64,000 bases of DNA from Piscinibacter sp. XHJ-5 (GTDB lineage Bacteria; Pseudomonadota; Gammaproteobacteria; Burkholderiales; Burkholderiaceae_C), in assembly GCF_029855045.1 (NCBI RefSeq), contig NZ_CP123228.1:434001-498000 (forward strand), given 5' to 3'. The position numbers were made by a program, and so were the translations under genes. Below the pieces are notes generated by a model. It saw nothing but the letters and a program-made list of their open reading frames with translations. It made no database searches and was not told the DNA's origin. Of the stretch, positions 1 to 9,925 are shown one piece after another. Positions within the stretch are counted from its first letter, which is position 1. Each line of letters begins with the position of its first letter.

Positions 1-476
1 CGCTCCCGGCCATCGCGACCACCCTGCTCGGCGTGCGCGCGGGGGATTGGCTGCGGCGCGGCCGGCTGCGCGCCATCGTTGGAGCGGCGGTCGCCGCGCT
101 GGCGGCGGGGGTGCTCGCGTCGCTGGTGGTGCCGCTCAACAAGCAGCTGTGGACCTCCTCGTTCGTGCTGTGGACCGGCGGTTGGGCGCTGGCCGCCCTC
201 GCGGTCGCGCACGTGGCCATCGACCGCCGCGGCGCGCCGGCGATCGGCCGCCGCTTCGGCGTCAACGCGATCGCCGCCTATGCCGGCTCGTGGCTGATGG
301 CCTGCCTGCTGGCGGCTTGGGGGTGGCAGGGGCCGATCTACGCGCACGGCTTCGCCTGGATGACGCCGCTGGCCGGGCCGCAGCTGCCGTCGCTTGCCTA
401 CGCGCTCGCCTTCGTCGGTGTCTGGTGGGCCATCGTCGCGCTGCTCGACCAGCGGCGGATCCACATCAAGATCTGA
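1..476 (+). CDS. nagX: NagX-like inner-membrane acyltransferase-family protein (DUF5009/HGSNAT-like), 5' truncated
   Basis: This is the C-terminal part of a polytopic membrane protein; the reading frame is open to the left edge, with codons starting at base 3. The visible protein begins LPAIATTLLGVRAGDWLR and continues through four to five hydrophobic segments, including PLNKQLWTSSFVLWTGG, a stretch characteristic of the NagX/DUF5009 family related to the heparan-glucosaminide acetyltransferase. The family is known from N-acetylglucosamine utilisation loci of Xanthomonas and related bacteria. The gene is convergent with the GntR regulator 27 bp downstream, which fits a shared amino-sugar locus. 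The exact reaction in bacteria is not established. Confidence 0.72.
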   Translation, partial: LPAIATTLLGVRAGDWLRRGRLRAIVGAAVAALAAGVLASLVVPLNKQLWTSSFVLWTGGWALAALAVAHVAIDRRGAPAIGRRFGVNAIAAYAGSWLMACLLAAWGWQGPIYAHGFAWMTPLAGPQLPSLAYALAFVGVWWAIVALLDQRRIHIKI

Positions 477-503
477 GATGGACCTCTTTGCAGCTGCGAT
501 GCT

Positions 504-1280
504 TCAGTTGCCGGCGTTGAGTTCGGCGATGAAGTCGTACATGTCGCCGCGGTAGTACGACTGCGACAGCTCGATGGCGCGGCCGTCGCGCAGATAGCCG
601 AGCCGCTCGACGAGCAGCCCCGCATCGCCGGTCTTGGCTTCGAGCAGCTTGGCCTGCTCGCTGTTGAGCAGGAGCGCGCGCAGGCGCTGCAGCGCGCGCA
701 CCGGCCGGTTGCCCATCTGCTCCAGCGCGGCGTACAGCGATTCGCCGATCTCCTCGAGCGGCGGCAGGCAGGCGGCGACGAAGGTCGCGCACTCCACGGC
801 CATCGGCGCCTGGTCGGCGAAGCGCAGGCGGTTGAATCGATACACCAGCGTGCCCGGGCTGAGGCCGAGCTTCAGCGCTTCTTCCGGCGTGACCGTGCCT
901 TGCGAGCGCTTGAGCCAGACGCTGTGCGGCGTGCGTCCGCGCGCTCGCATGTCCTCGGAGAACGAGGTCAGCTTCGCGAAGTTCTTCTCGACACGGCTGC
1001 AGACGAAGTTGCCCGAGCCCTGGCGGCTGACCAGCCAGCCCTCCTGGGCCAGGCCTTCGATGGCACGGCGCACCGTGATGCGCGAGACGGCAAAGTCCTC
1101 CGCCAGTTGGCGCTCGGACGGCAGGGCGTCGTCGGGGCCGAGCAGGTGCTGCTCGATCGCTTCGCGAATCGCCCGCTGCAGCTGCTGGTACAGCGGCAGG
1201 CTTTGGTTGGGATCCAGGGGCTTGAGGAGTTGGGACAGGGTCACCGCGCCGCTCCTGCGCTTGCTATCGGTAGAAACCAT
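504..1280 (-). CDS. GntR/HutC-family (UTRA) transcriptional repressor
   Basis: The 258-aa protein has an N-terminal winged helix with a clear GntR signature at about residues 53-77 (LPSERQLAEDFAVSRITV, then RRAIEGL). A UTRA effector-binding domain follows from about residue 105 to the end. Length and layout match the HutC/NagR/NagQ subfamily, which binds sugar phosphates or small acids. It is divergent from the TonB receptor gene and convergent with the NagX-like gene. The likely role is therefore repression of an amino-sugar uptake locus with a phosphorylated amino sugar as inducer; that ligand is inferred from context only. Confidence 0.85.
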   Translation of the reverse strand: MVSTDSKRRSGAVTLSQLLKPLDPNQSLPLYQQLQRAIREAIEQHLLGPDDALPSERQLAEDFAVSRITVRRAIEGLAQEGWLVSRQGSGNFVCSRVEKNFAKLTSFSEDMRARGRTPHSVWLKRSQGTVTPEEALKLGLSPGTLVYRFNRLRFADQAPMAVECATFVAACLPPLEEIGESLYAALEQMGNRPVRALQRLRALLLNSEQAKLLEAKTGDAGLLVERLGYLRDGRAIELSQSYYRGDMYDFIAELNAGN

Positions 1281-1408
1281 ACCAGTTCAATACAGGATTG
1301 CGCACCACTTCGGTCGGCGCCGTCCCGTGCGCTGTCCGATCCAGGGCGCCAAGTGGCCTGCCCGCCCTGTCGTGAGTCTGCAAAAACCGCCTTGCAATCC
1401 GAGGTGAT

Positions 1409-1463
1409 TGGTAGCATAGTGGCATGTAGTGGTAGCGTATTGGTACGCAACGCTGGTACGCAA
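1409..1463. promoter_or_regulatory. Cluster of TGGTA half-sites, candidate GntR operator
   Basis: Four TGGTA pentamers on the + strand start at 1409, 1430, 1441 and 1454, so the spacings are 21, 11 and 13 bp. The last two belong to a 10-bp direct repeat TGGTACGCAA (1441-1450 and 1454-1463). An inverted repeat GCGTA(N4)TACGC lies at 1435-1448. TGGT-type half-sites are typical of HutC/NagR operators. The rest of the 303-bp GntR to receptor gap (1281-1583) shows no gene; it holds an oppositely oriented TACCA at 1280-1284 and the receptor leader. Confidence 0.5.
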
Positions 1464-1583
1464 GTCTTGACAAGTGGTTCTTGGTTTCTTGGGGGGATTC
1501 TCGCCGCCGTCCCTCGGTCGGCTGCGAGATCCCGCGGAGTAAACGGGCCGGAGCAACGGGGGCCCATTCACAGAGGCAGACAA

Positions 1584-4340
1584 ATGAAGATACAACGGAC
1601 ACCCATCGCGTCGGCAGTCGCTCTCGTTCTGGTCGGCGCCGCAATGCCTGGCTTGGCACAGCAAGCGCCTGCACCAGCCGCAGCCGCATCCGCGCCGACC
1701 TCCAAGGGTCCGACCCAGCTGGAAGCCGTGACCATCACGGGCATCCGGGGGGCGCTGGAACAATCGCTGAACGTCAAGCGTAACGCCGATTCGCACATCG
1801 ACGTCATCAGCGCGGAAGACATCGGCAAGATGCCGGACAAGAACGTCGCCGACTCGCTGGCGCGCGTGCCCGGCGTGACGATCAGCTCGGCCAGCGCCAA
1901 CGAAGGCGGCTTCGACGAGAACGACCGCGTCAGCATGCGCGGAACGAATCCGAGCCTCACGCAGACACTGATCAACGGCCACGTCGTTTCGTCGGGAGAC
2001 TGGTTCGTGCTGAACCAGACCGGGCTGGTCGGTCGCAGTGTCAGCTACTCGCTGCTGCCGTCCGAGCTGGTGAGTCGGGTCGAGGTGCACAAGAGCTCGC
2101 AGGCCTACCTGCCCGAAGGCGGGGTCGCGGGCTACGTTGACATCATCACGCGCAAGCCGCTCGACTTTCGCAAGTCGCTGACGCTGGAGGCCTCGCTGGG
2201 CGTCGTGCACGCCACGCTGCCGAAGAAGACCGATCCGCAGCTGAACGCGTTGGGGGCCTGGAAGAACGAGGCGAACACCGCGGGCGTGATGCTGCAGGTG
2301 TTCTCGGAGAAGCGTCACCTGCGCCGTGATGGTCAGGAAATCCTCGGCTACAACCGCATCGCTCCCGACAGCCCCATCGTGGTCGGCACCGGAGGGGCTC
2401 CGGGCACGGTGACGGGTCCGCATCCCGACCTGGCCAACGTCTGGTACCCGACGCTCATCGGCTCGGCATTATTCGAGCAGGAACGCAAGCGCGAGGGCGG
2501 GCTGCTGGACATCCAGATCAAGCCGACGGACAGGCTGACCCTGGACCTGAGCCTGTTCAGCTCCAAGATGGAGGCCGGCAACTACAACCGCAACTTCATG
2601 CTGTGGCCGGGCTCGTTCATCGGCGGCGCCAACCAGGCGCCCGACCCCGGCTATGTGGTGCGCAACGAAACGCTGGTCTCCGCTTCGTTCGCCAATGCCG
2701 GCGGCGGCCGGAACTACGGTGTGTACGACCAGATCTCGCGGCCGGACGAAAGCTCCGATTCCAACTTCATCAACTTCGACGGCAAGCTGCGCGTCAGCGA
2801 CGCGCTGACGGTCTCCACGAAGATCGGCACGTCCAAGGGCAACGGCAATACGCCGACGCAGGACGTCGCCGAATGGAACGTGCCGGATACCGGGGCGTCG
2901 TATGTGCTGAACGGCATCAACAGCGCAGCGAACTGGTCGCTGCCGGCCGGCAATCCGGCCAGCCCGGCCGGCATGCCGCTGGGCTGGATCTTCGGCGACC
3001 AGAACATCAAGGTGAAGGACAAGGATTCCTGGGCGCAGATCGATGCCGACTACGCGCTCGACGCCGGACCGCTCACCTTGCTGAAGTTCGGTGCCCGCAT
3101 GCAGGACCACACCCGCAAGTCCGAGAACGTCATCGGGCAGGGGCCCCTGGCGGCGGCCTTCGATCCAGCCAACTGGCCGCAAGGCTTCCTGAACTATCCC
3201 GGCAACTTCGGCAGCGGCCTCGGTGGTGCGTTCCCGCGCAATGTCTGGTACTACACGCCCGAGCAGCTGGCCGCCTTCAACGCGAACTTCACCAACCGTG
3301 ACCCGGTGAGCCGCCGCAACTGGAACTCCGAGTACGCCCTGGACGAGAAGAACAGCGCGGCCTACGTGCAGGGCAACCTGGAAGGCAAGGGCTGGAGCGG
3401 CAACGTCGGCCTGCGGCTCGTCAAGACACGGGAGCGCGTGACCAACAACGTGGCGGTGGACGCGACGACACCGGGCGCGATCACGACGTCGGCGTTCGGC
3501 CCCTTCCTGCCCGTCACGACGGAGCACACCTACAACGACGTGCTGCCCAGCGCCAACCTGAAGCTCGAGCTGCGCAAGGACCTGGTGGCGCGCTTCGCGG
3601 TATCGAAGACGATGACGCGGCCCGACTACTCCGCGCTGGCCGCGCCCATCTCGCTCACGCCGCCCCCGGTCGGCGTGGCCGAAGGCACTGGAACGGGTGG
3701 CAATCCCGACCTGAAGCCCGTGCGCTCGACCAACTTCGATGCGAACGTGGAGTGGTACTTCGCGCCGCGGGCGCTGGTGTCGGCGGGGGTGTTCTACATG
3801 AACCTGACCAGCTACATCGGCTTCGGCCAGGTGACGAGGAACTTCATGACCTTCAGTCAGCAGAACCCGCAAGGCGTGTCGATCCCGTACGTGCTCACCG
3901 TGCCGGTGAACAGCAAGGGGAAGGTCAAGGGGATCGAGTTGGCCGCCGAAACGCCGGTGTTGGGCAATTTCGGGGTCGGCGCGAACTACACCTACGCCGA
4001 CGGCGAGGAATCGGGTGGCGGCCCGCTGGTGGGCACTTCGAAGCACACCTACAACCTGTCGGCCTACTACGAGGACGACCGCTTCAACGCCCGCATCGCC
4101 TACAACTTCCGCTCCAAGTTCTACAGCGGCCTGGATCGCAATACGGCGTTCTCGCAAGACGACATCGACTCCGTCTCGGCGTCATTGGGCTACAAGATCA
4201 CCGACAACTTCAGCGTGACCTTCGATGCTCACAACCTGAACAACCCGAAGCTGAAGTACTTCGCCCTCAACGAGGACCAGCCGCGTTCCATCTACCAGAA
4301 CGGCCGGCAGTACTACCTGACGGCCCGCGTCAAGTTCTGA
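1584..4340 (+). CDS. TonB-dependent outer-membrane receptor (Caulobacter/Xanthomonas type)
   Basis: The 918-aa protein starts with a signal peptide (residues 1 to about 25: Lys/Arg, a hydrophobic core, then GLAQQ). A low-complexity Ala/Pro linker and the plug domain follow. The plug opening ITGIRGALEQSLNVKR at about 51-66 and DVISAEDIGKMPDKNVADSL at 73-92 is the signature of the large TonB-receptor group that imports complex carbohydrates. The C-terminus YLTARVKF ends in Phe, as outer-membrane barrels do. The reading frame is open far upstream, but the signal peptide and the AGAGGCAG motif before 1584 fix the start here. With NagX-like and GntR neighbours, the substrate is probably GlcNAc or a chitooligosaccharide. 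Confidence 0.9.
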   Translation: MKIQRTPIASAVALVLVGAAMPGLAQQAPAPAAAASAPTSKGPTQLEAVTITGIRGALEQSLNVKRNADSHIDVISAEDIGKMPDKNVADSLARVPGVTISSASANEGGFDENDRVSMRGTNPSLTQTLINGHVVSSGDWFVLNQTGLVGRSVSYSLLPSELVSRVEVHKSSQAYLPEGGVAGYVDIITRKPLDFRKSLTLEASLGVVHATLPKKTDPQLNALGAWKNEANTAGVMLQVFSEKRHLRRDGQEILGYNRIAPDSPIVVGTGGAPGTVTGPHPDLANVWYPTLIGSALFEQERKREGGLLDIQIKPTDRLTLDLSLFSSKMEAGNYNRNFMLWPGSFIGGANQAPDPGYVVRNETLVSASFANAGGGRNYGVYDQISRPDESSDSNFINFDGKLRVSDALTVSTKIGTSKGNGNTPTQDVAEWNVPDTGASYVLNGINSAANWSLPAGNPASPAGMPLGWIFGDQNIKVKDKDSWAQIDADYALDAGPLTLLKFGARMQDHTRKSENVIGQGPLAAAFDPANWPQGFLNYPGNFGSGLGGAFPRNVWYYTPEQLAAFNANFTNRDPVSRRNWNSEYALDEKNSAAYVQGNLEGKGWSGNVGLRLVKTRERVTNNVAVDATTPGAITTSAFGPFLPVTTEHTYNDVLPSANLKLELRKDLVARFAVSKTMTRPDYSALAAPISLTPPPVGVAEGTGTGGNPDLKPVRSTNFDANVEWYFAPRALVSAGVFYMNLTSYIGFGQVTRNFMTFSQQNPQGVSIPYVLTVPVNSKGKVKGIELAAETPVLGNFGVGANYTYADGEESGGGPLVGTSKHTYNLSAYYEDDRFNARIAYNFRSKFYSGLDRNTAFSQDDIDSVSASLGYKITDNFSVTFDAHNLNNPKLKYFALNEDQPRSIYQNGRQYYLTARVKF

Positions 4341-4358
4341 GCCGCCCACCTCACCGGC

Positions 4359-4389
4359 AAAACGGAGCAGCCTGGGCTGCTCCGTTTTT
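4359..4389 (+). terminator. Rho-independent terminator after the TonB receptor
   Basis: AAAACGGAGCAGC and GCTGCTCCGTTTT form a near-perfect stem around a CTGG loop and are followed by a T run (TTTTT). It lies 18 bp after the receptor stop and separates the locus from the tRNA operon. Confidence 0.88.
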
Positions 4390-4432
4390 GCTTGAGGGCC
4401 GGCCCGGGCGGCACGTCGGCGGATGGGTCTCG

Positions 4433-4462
4433 TGGCGAACGGCCGCTCCAAGCTGCTATACT
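4433..4462 (+). promoter_or_regulatory. Candidate sigma-70 promoter of the tRNA-tuf operon
   Basis: A good -10 element TATACT sits at 4457-4462, 14 bases before the mature tRNA-Tyr. The -35 is poor: TGGCGA at 4433-4438 with an 18-bp spacer. The position is right for the stable-RNA operon, but only the -10 is convincing. Confidence 0.5.
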
Positions 4463-4476
4463 CTGAGGTTCGCCGC

Positions 4477-4562
4477 GGAGGGGTGCCCGAGTGGCTAAAG
4501 GGGGCAGACTGTAAATCTGTTGGCTTACGCCTACGCTGGTTCGAATCCAGCCTCCTCCACCA
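4477..4562 (+). tRNA. tRNA-Tyr (anticodon GTA)
   Basis: This is an 86-nt class II tRNA with a long variable arm. The acceptor GGAGGGG pairs with CTCCTCC, the discriminator is A and CCA is encoded. The anticodon loop CTGTAAA places GTA at 4511-4513, and the T arm is GCTGG-TTCGAAT-CCAGC. It is first in a Tyr-Gly-Thr-tuf block that parallels the E. coli tyrU-glyT-thrT-tufB operon. Confidence 0.98.
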
Positions 4563-4679
4563 AGGCGAACGGATTTCTGAGGGAAGCGGACATGCGAGGT
4601 TGCTGGCGCATGTCCGTTCTCACGAGTAGAACGTTACGAGCAAGGCGTTACGAGTGAAGACGGGGTCATCCCGGCCCGG

Positions 4680-4753
4680 GCGGGTGTAGCTCAATGGTAG
4701 AGCTGAAGCCTTCCAAGCTTAAGACGAGGGTTCGATTCCCTTCACCCGCTCCA
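4680..4753 (+). tRNA. tRNA-Gly (anticodon TCC)
   Basis: A 74-nt tRNA. The acceptor GCGGGTG pairs with CACCCGC, the discriminator is T and CCA is encoded. The anticodon loop CTTCCAA gives TCC at 4712-4714, and the T loop is TTCGATT. It lies 117 bp after tRNA-Tyr in the same orientation, presumably on the same transcript. Confidence 0.97.
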
Positions 4754-4812
4754 GCAGACGTCGCCACGGGCCTGTGCACCGACTGAACCGAAGTGCGCAG
4801 GCCCGTGTCGAT

Positions 4813-4887
<75 letters not shown>

Positions 4888-4925
4888 AGATTCATTTCCC
4901 GACGGTGGGTTGCTAGGAGCAAGAA

Positions 4926-6116
<1,191 letters not shown>

Positions 6117-6145
6117 GGACATCGCCGCAACTGTTTGAAAGCCGC

Positions 6146-6221
6146 AGGGGTATAGCTCAATTGGCAGAGCGCCGGTCTCCAAAACCGGAGGTTGGGGGTT
6201 CGATGCCCTCTGCCCCTGCCA
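6146..6221 (+). tRNA. tRNA-Trp (anticodon CCA)
   Basis: A 76-nt tRNA. The acceptor AGGGGTA pairs with TGCCCCT (one T-G pair), the discriminator is G and CCA is encoded. The CCGGT/ACCGG anticodon stem holds loop CTCCAAA with CCA at 6179-6181. It sits between tuf and secE, as in many proteobacteria. Confidence 0.98.
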
Positions 6222-6263
6222 CGCGAAGGCGCTAGATCGCCAACGCAGAAGCGGCCCGAAAGC

Positions 6264-6297
6264 AGCCCGTGAGCGCACGAAAGTGCCTCCGGGCTTT
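6264..6297 (+). terminator. Hairpin in the tRNA-Trp to secE gap, possible terminator or processing site
   Basis: AGCCCG (6264-6269) pairs with CGGGCT (6290-6295), enclosing an inner GCAC-GAAA-GTGC hairpin. Only a short T stretch follows. It could separate the tRNA transcript from secE-nusG, or be a maturation site; the T run is too weak to decide. Confidence 0.4.
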
Positions 6298-6368
6298 GCT
6301 GCTGTAAGACGGACCCGGTTCGCGAACCGCCTGTCCCCTCCCGGCAGCCCTGGAATGAACTGAAACCA

Positions 6369-6752
6369 ATGTCGAATCCTCCTGTCGAAACCGTCTCCAC
6401 CGGCGCTGACAAGGCCAAGCTCGCCGTCGCTGGCCTGCTGGTCATCGGCGCCGTGGTGGCGTTCTACGCGCTCGGCAAGCAGGACCAGTGGGTGCGCGTG
6501 GTCGCCCTTCTCGGTCTCCTGGCTGCGGGGGTGGGTATTTTCTTCACCTCCGAGTCGGGCAAGCAGCTGATCGCCTACGGCCAGGATTCGATCAAGGAAG
6601 TGAAGAAGGTCGTGTGGCCCACCCGCAAAGAGGCCATGCAGATGACCGGCTATGTGTTTGCGTTCGTGTTCGTGATGGCGCTGTTCCTGTGGCTCACCGA
6701 CAAGACGCTTGAGTGGGCGCTATACGACCTGATCCTGGGCTGGCGGCGTTGA
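6369..6752 (+). CDS. secE: Preprotein translocase subunit SecE
   Basis: This 127-aa inner-membrane subunit clamps SecY in the SecYEG channel. Two hydrophobic segments lie at about 18-36 and 41-58, and a third at about 100-120, giving the three-TM form seen in E. coli rather than the short one-TM form. The conserved cytoplasmic hinge [20 protein letters not shown] precedes the last segment and is the family hallmark. It is followed after 13 bp by nusG, the usual secE-nusG pair. Confidence 0.97.
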   Translation: MSNPPVETVSTGADKAKLAVAGLLVIGAVVAFYALGKQDQWVRVVALLGLLAAGVGIFFTSESGKQLIAYGQDSIKEVKKVVWPTRKEAMQMTGYVFAFVFVMALFLWLTDKTLEWALYDLILGWRR

Positions 6753-6765
6753 GGATCGAGAGAAC

Positions 6766-7359
6766 ATGACTGACCAAATCGAAAACGCGACTCCTGCGCC
6801 GGACGAGCAGCCGGCGGCGGCCCCGTCCAACAAGCGGTGGTATGTCGTGCACGCCTATTCCGGCATGGAGAAGGCCGTCGAGCGCAATTTGCGCGAGCGC
6901 ATCGATCGCTCCGGCATGCAGGACAAGTTCGGCCGGATCCTGGTGCCGATGGAAGAGGTCGTGGAGCTCAAGAACGGCAAGAAGGCCGTCACCGAGCGGC
7001 GCTTCTTCCCGGGCTATGTGCTCGTCGAGATGGAGATGGACGACGACACTTGGCATCTGGTCAAGCACACGAGCAAGGTCACCGGTTTCGTCGGCGGCGC
7101 GAAGAACCGTCCGGCGCCGATCTCGGAATCCGAGGTCATGAAGATCGTCAACCAGATGCAGGAAGGCATCGAAAAGCCACGGCCGAAGGTGGAGTGGTCG
7201 GTTGGAGAGCTGGTGCGTGTCAAGGAAGGTCCGTTCACCGACTTCAACGGTGCGATCGAGGATGTCAACTACGACAAGTCCAAGGTGCGCGTGTCGGTCA
7301 CGATTTTCGGCCGCGCCACGCCGGTCGAGCTGGATTTCGGGCAGGTCGAGAAGGTCTAG
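6766..7359 (+). CDS. nusG: Transcription termination/antitermination protein NusG
   Basis: This 197-aa factor binds RNA polymerase and links it to Rho or to ribosomal protein S10. After a variable, acidic and Pro/Ala-rich N-terminal stretch, the NGN domain begins with [20 protein letters not shown]. It includes [16 protein letters not shown] and TGFVGG. The C-terminal KOW domain has [20 protein letters not shown] and ends EKV. Length and order are normal for proteobacteria. A 165-bp gap then separates it from rplK, where an L11-operon promoter would be expected; I could not pick a convincing one. Confidence 0.98.
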   Translation: MTDQIENATPAPDEQPAAAPSNKRWYVVHAYSGMEKAVERNLRERIDRSGMQDKFGRILVPMEEVVELKNGKKAVTERRFFPGYVLVEMEMDDDTWHLVKHTSKVTGFVGGAKNRPAPISESEVMKIVNQMQEGIEKPRPKVEWSVGELVRVKEGPFTDFNGAIEDVNYDKSKVRVSVTIFGRATPVELDFGQVEKV

Positions 7360-7524
7360 CGACGAAACAACGAGCCGTTGCGGGCTCGGACGCCGGTAGG
7401 CGTCCGCATCGCAACCGTGGCTGCCGGGGACGAGACACCGGTACGAGGAGCCAAGGTAACCAGTCCTTGGCGTTTGAACTCAAGGCGCCGAGCCTGAAGC
7501 AAGGCGCCTCATCGAGAGAGTGAC

Positions 7525-7956
7525 ATGGCCAAGAAAATTGTCGGCTTCATCAAGCTGCAAGTCCCGGCGGGCAAGGCAAACCCGTCACCCCCGATCGGTC
7601 CCGCGCTGGGTCAGCGCGGACTGAACATCATGGAATTCTGCAAGGCGTTCAACGCCCAGACCCAGGGCATGGAGCCCGGTCTGGTGTTGCCGGTGGTCAT
7701 CACCGCCTTTGCGGACAAGTCGTTCACCTTCCAGCTGAAAAGCCCGCCCGCGTCGGTGCTCATCAAGAAGGCGCTCAAGCTGGATAAGGGCTCGCCGAAG
7801 CCGAACGCGCAGAAGGTAGGCAAGCTCACCCGGGCGCAGGCCGAGGAGATCGCCAAGATGAAGCAGAAGGATCTGACGGGCGCCGACCTCGAAGCCGGCG
7901 TGCGCACGATCGCTGGCACGGCCCGCTCGATGGGCGTCACGGTGGAGGGTGTCTGA
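7525..7956 (+). CDS. rplK: 50S ribosomal protein L11
   Basis: This 143-aa protein forms the GTPase-associated centre with 23S rRNA and is the target region of thiostrepton. The N-terminal domain shows the Pro-rich helix ([19 protein letters not shown]). The C-terminal RNA-binding domain includes [20 protein letters not shown] and ends [16 protein letters not shown] motif precedes the ATG. rplA follows after 2 bp, so the two are translationally coupled. Confidence 0.99.
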   Translation: MAKKIVGFIKLQVPAGKANPSPPIGPALGQRGLNIMEFCKAFNAQTQGMEPGLVLPVVITAFADKSFTFQLKSPPASVLIKKALKLDKGSPKPNAQKVGKLTRAQAEEIAKMKQKDLTGADLEAGVRTIAGTARSMGVTVEGV

Positions 7957-7958
7957 TC

Positions 7959-8669
7959 ATGGCCAAGTTGACCAAACGTCAAAAGGCGCTCGTCGGCAAG
8001 GTCGACAGCACCAAGCTGTACCCGCTCGACAACGCGCTGGCGATCGTCAAGGAATGCGCCACTGCAAAGTTCGATGAGTCGATCGACGTGGCGGTGCAGC
8101 TCGGCATCGACGCGAAGAAGTCCGACCAGGTCGTGCGCGGCGCGGTCGTGATGCCCAACGGGACCGGCAAGACGAAGCGTGTGGCGGTGTTCGCCCAGGG
8201 CGCCAAGGCCGAGGAAGCGAAGGCCGCCGGCGCCGACGTGGTCGGCATGGACGACCTCGCGGCGCAGGTGAAGGCAGGCAACCTCGACTTCGACGTCGTC
8301 ATCGCCTCGCCCGACACCATGCGGGTCGTCGGCACGCTGGGCCAGATCCTCGGCCCGCGCGGCCTGATGCCGAACCCCAAGGTCGGCACGGTCACGCCCG
8401 ACGTCGCCACCGCGGTGAAGAACGCGAAGGCCGGCCAGGTCCAGTTCCGCGTCGACAAGGCCGGCATCGTGCATGCCACGATCGGTCGCCGCTCGTTCGA
8501 GGCCGACAAGCTGGCAGGCAACCTGCGCGCGCTGATCGAGGCGTTGAACAAGGCCAAGCCGGCGTCCAGCAAGGGCATCTACCTGCGCAAGGTGGCGGTG
8601 TCGTCGACCATGGGTGTCGGCGCGCGGGTCGACGTGGCGTCGATCAACGCCGCGGCCGCGCCGCAGTAA
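7959..8669 (+). CDS. rplA: 50S ribosomal protein L1
   Basis: This 236-aa L1-stalk protein also represses its own L11-L1 mRNA in E. coli. The family core is present: [14 protein letters not shown], then [15 protein letters not shown] and the C-terminal [14 protein letters not shown]. The ribosome-binding GGAGGG lies inside the end of rplK. A 259-bp gap with the L10 leader follows. Confidence 0.99.
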   Translation: MAKLTKRQKALVGKVDSTKLYPLDNALAIVKECATAKFDESIDVAVQLGIDAKKSDQVVRGAVVMPNGTGKTKRVAVFAQGAKAEEAKAAGADVVGMDDLAAQVKAGNLDFDVVIASPDTMRVVGTLGQILGPRGLMPNPKVGTVTPDVATAVKNAKAGQVQFRVDKAGIVHATIGRRSFEADKLAGNLRALIEALNKAKPASSKGIYLRKVAVSSTMGVGARVDVASINAAAAPQ

Positions 8670-8751
8670 GGAAATCGGGGATCGATGCGAGTCTGGCGTC
8701 GGTCCTCATGAGTTTGGTGGGCTGCATCGGCGACCGGCCGATGCAGGTCAT

Positions 8752-8823
8752 CCAAGACCGCTGGTGAGGCCCTCGGGCCTCCTAATTGACGGCGAAAGCC
8801 CGATGCCAGCGCAGATGGCGGTC
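8752..8823 (+). promoter_or_regulatory. L10 leader: autoregulatory RNA for rplJL
   Basis: The segment from CCAAGACCGC to GCGCAGATGGCGGTC closely follows the E. coli L10 leader: a closing stem GACCGCTGG/CCAGCGC..GGTC, a GAGGCCCTCGGGCCTCC side hairpin and the conserved GGCGAAAGCC element. In E. coli, the L10-L12 complex binds this fold and represses translation of rplJ and rplL. It lies 105 bp before rplJ in the 259-bp rplA-rplJ gap. Confidence 0.85.
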
Positions 8824-8928
8824 CCGCTGAAAGAAGGATTAGGTTCCTGGTTTCAGAAGGTCGCTGCAACGAAGGTGTGCGGTTACTGTCGGAAACGATA
8901 AGGCCGCACGTGATGTGAGGAGCAGACC

Positions 8929-9453
8929 TTGAGTCTCAATCGCAACGAGAAAGCCGCCGTGGTGACGGATGTGGCCGCGCAAGTCGCGCGTTCGCAGACG
9001 TTGGCGCTGGCCGAGTACCGTGGCCTCACCGTGGAACACTTGAACAAGCTGCGCCGCGATGCGCGCGACAAGGGTGTGTACCTTCACGTGCTGAAGAACA
9101 CGCTCGCCCGTCGCGCCGTTGCCGGCACGCCGTTCGAAGTGGCCGCGGATGCCATGGTCGGCCCGCTGATCTACGGCTTTTCCGAAGACGCTGTCGCCGC
9201 GGCCAAAGTCCTTGCCGACTTTGCCAAGGGCAACGACAAGCTGATCGTCAAGGCAGGCGCATACGCCGGCAAAGCACTGAATGCGGAAGGCGTGAAGGCC
9301 CTGGCCTCGATTCCGAGCAAGGAAGTGCTGCTGGCCCAGCTGGCCGGTCTTCTCAAGTCGCCGATCTCGCGCACCGCGCGCGTGCTGGCGGCTGTCGCCG
9401 AGAAGAAGGGTGGCGGCGCGGAAGCGCCCGCTGCCGAAGCCGCCGCCGCTTGA
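8929..9453 (+). CDS. rplJ: 50S ribosomal protein L10
   Basis: This 174-aa protein anchors L7/L12 dimers on the ribosomal stalk. It starts at a TTG codon with GAGGAG six bases upstream; the protein then reads [11 protein letters not shown], the standard beta-proteobacterial start. Family motifs include [17 protein letters not shown] and [11 protein letters not shown]. The C-terminus is Ala-rich. The weak TTG start together with the L10 leader suggests translation is held down and tuned. Confidence 0.97.
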   Translation: MSLNRNEKAAVVTDVAAQVARSQTLALAEYRGLTVEHLNKLRRDARDKGVYLHVLKNTLARRAVAGTPFEVAADAMVGPLIYGFSEDAVAAAKVLADFAKGNDKLIVKAGAYAGKALNAEGVKALASIPSKEVLLAQLAGLLKSPISRTARVLAAVAEKKGGGAEAPAAEAAAA

Positions 9454-9496
9454 ACGATCCGAACGCAACCTCTTACCTGATATCTAGGAACCCAAA

Positions 9497-9874
9497 ATGG
9501 CATTCGACAAAGACGCATTCCTGACCGCGCTGGACAGCATGTCGGTGATGGAACTCAACGACCTGGTCAAGGCGATCGAAGAGAAGTTCGGCGTGTCCGC
9601 CGCCGCAATGGCTGCTCCGGCCGCTGGTGGCGGCGGCGCTGCCGCCCCGGCCGCCGAAGAGAAGACCGAGTTCAACGTCGTGCTGCTGGAAGCCGGCGCG
9701 AACAAGGTGTCGGTCATCAAGGCCGTCCGCGAACTGACGGGCCTGGGCCTGAAGGAAGCGAAGGACCTGGTCGACGGCGCCCCGAAGAACGTGAAGGAAG
9801 CCATCGCCAAGGCTGACGCCGAAGCCGCAGTCAAGAAGCTGGTGGAAGCCGGCGCCAAGGCCGAGTTGAAGTAA
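9497..9874 (+). CDS. rplL: 50S ribosomal protein L7/L12
   Basis: This 125-aa acidic stalk protein recruits translational GTPases. The N-terminal dimerisation region is joined by an Ala/Gly-rich hinge ([17 protein letters not shown], about residues 37-53) to the globular C-terminal domain. That domain contains the conserved factor-binding helix with [19 protein letters not shown]. Spacing to rplJ is 43 bp. The hairpin after its stop probably sets the ratio of L12 to RNA polymerase synthesis. Confidence 0.99.
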   Translation: MAFDKDAFLTALDSMSVMELNDLVKAIEEKFGVSAAAMAAPAAGGGGAAAPAAEEKTEFNVVLLEAGANKVSVIKAVRELTGLGLKEAKDLVDGAPKNVKEAIAKADAEAAVKKLVEAGAKAELK

Positions 9875-9892
9875 TTCGACTCGTCCGGACAG

Positions 9893-9925
9893 GGCTGGGG
9901 GCCGAAAAGGGGCTCCCAGCCTTTC
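9893..9925 (+). terminator. Attenuator-type hairpin between rplL and rpoB
   Basis: GGCTGGGGGCC (9893-9903) pairs with GGCTCCCAGCC (9911-9921) with one mismatch; TTT follows. In E. coli a partial terminator and RNase III site occupy the same gap. The remaining part of the 314-bp gap (to 10188) shows no gene and no clear promoter, only short inverted repeats. Confidence 0.6.

Noticed and set aside
900..1583. Upstream extension of the TonB receptor frame across the divergent GntR gene
   Set aside because: It overlaps the GntR coding sequence and its translation has no conserved content; the signal peptide begins at 1584.
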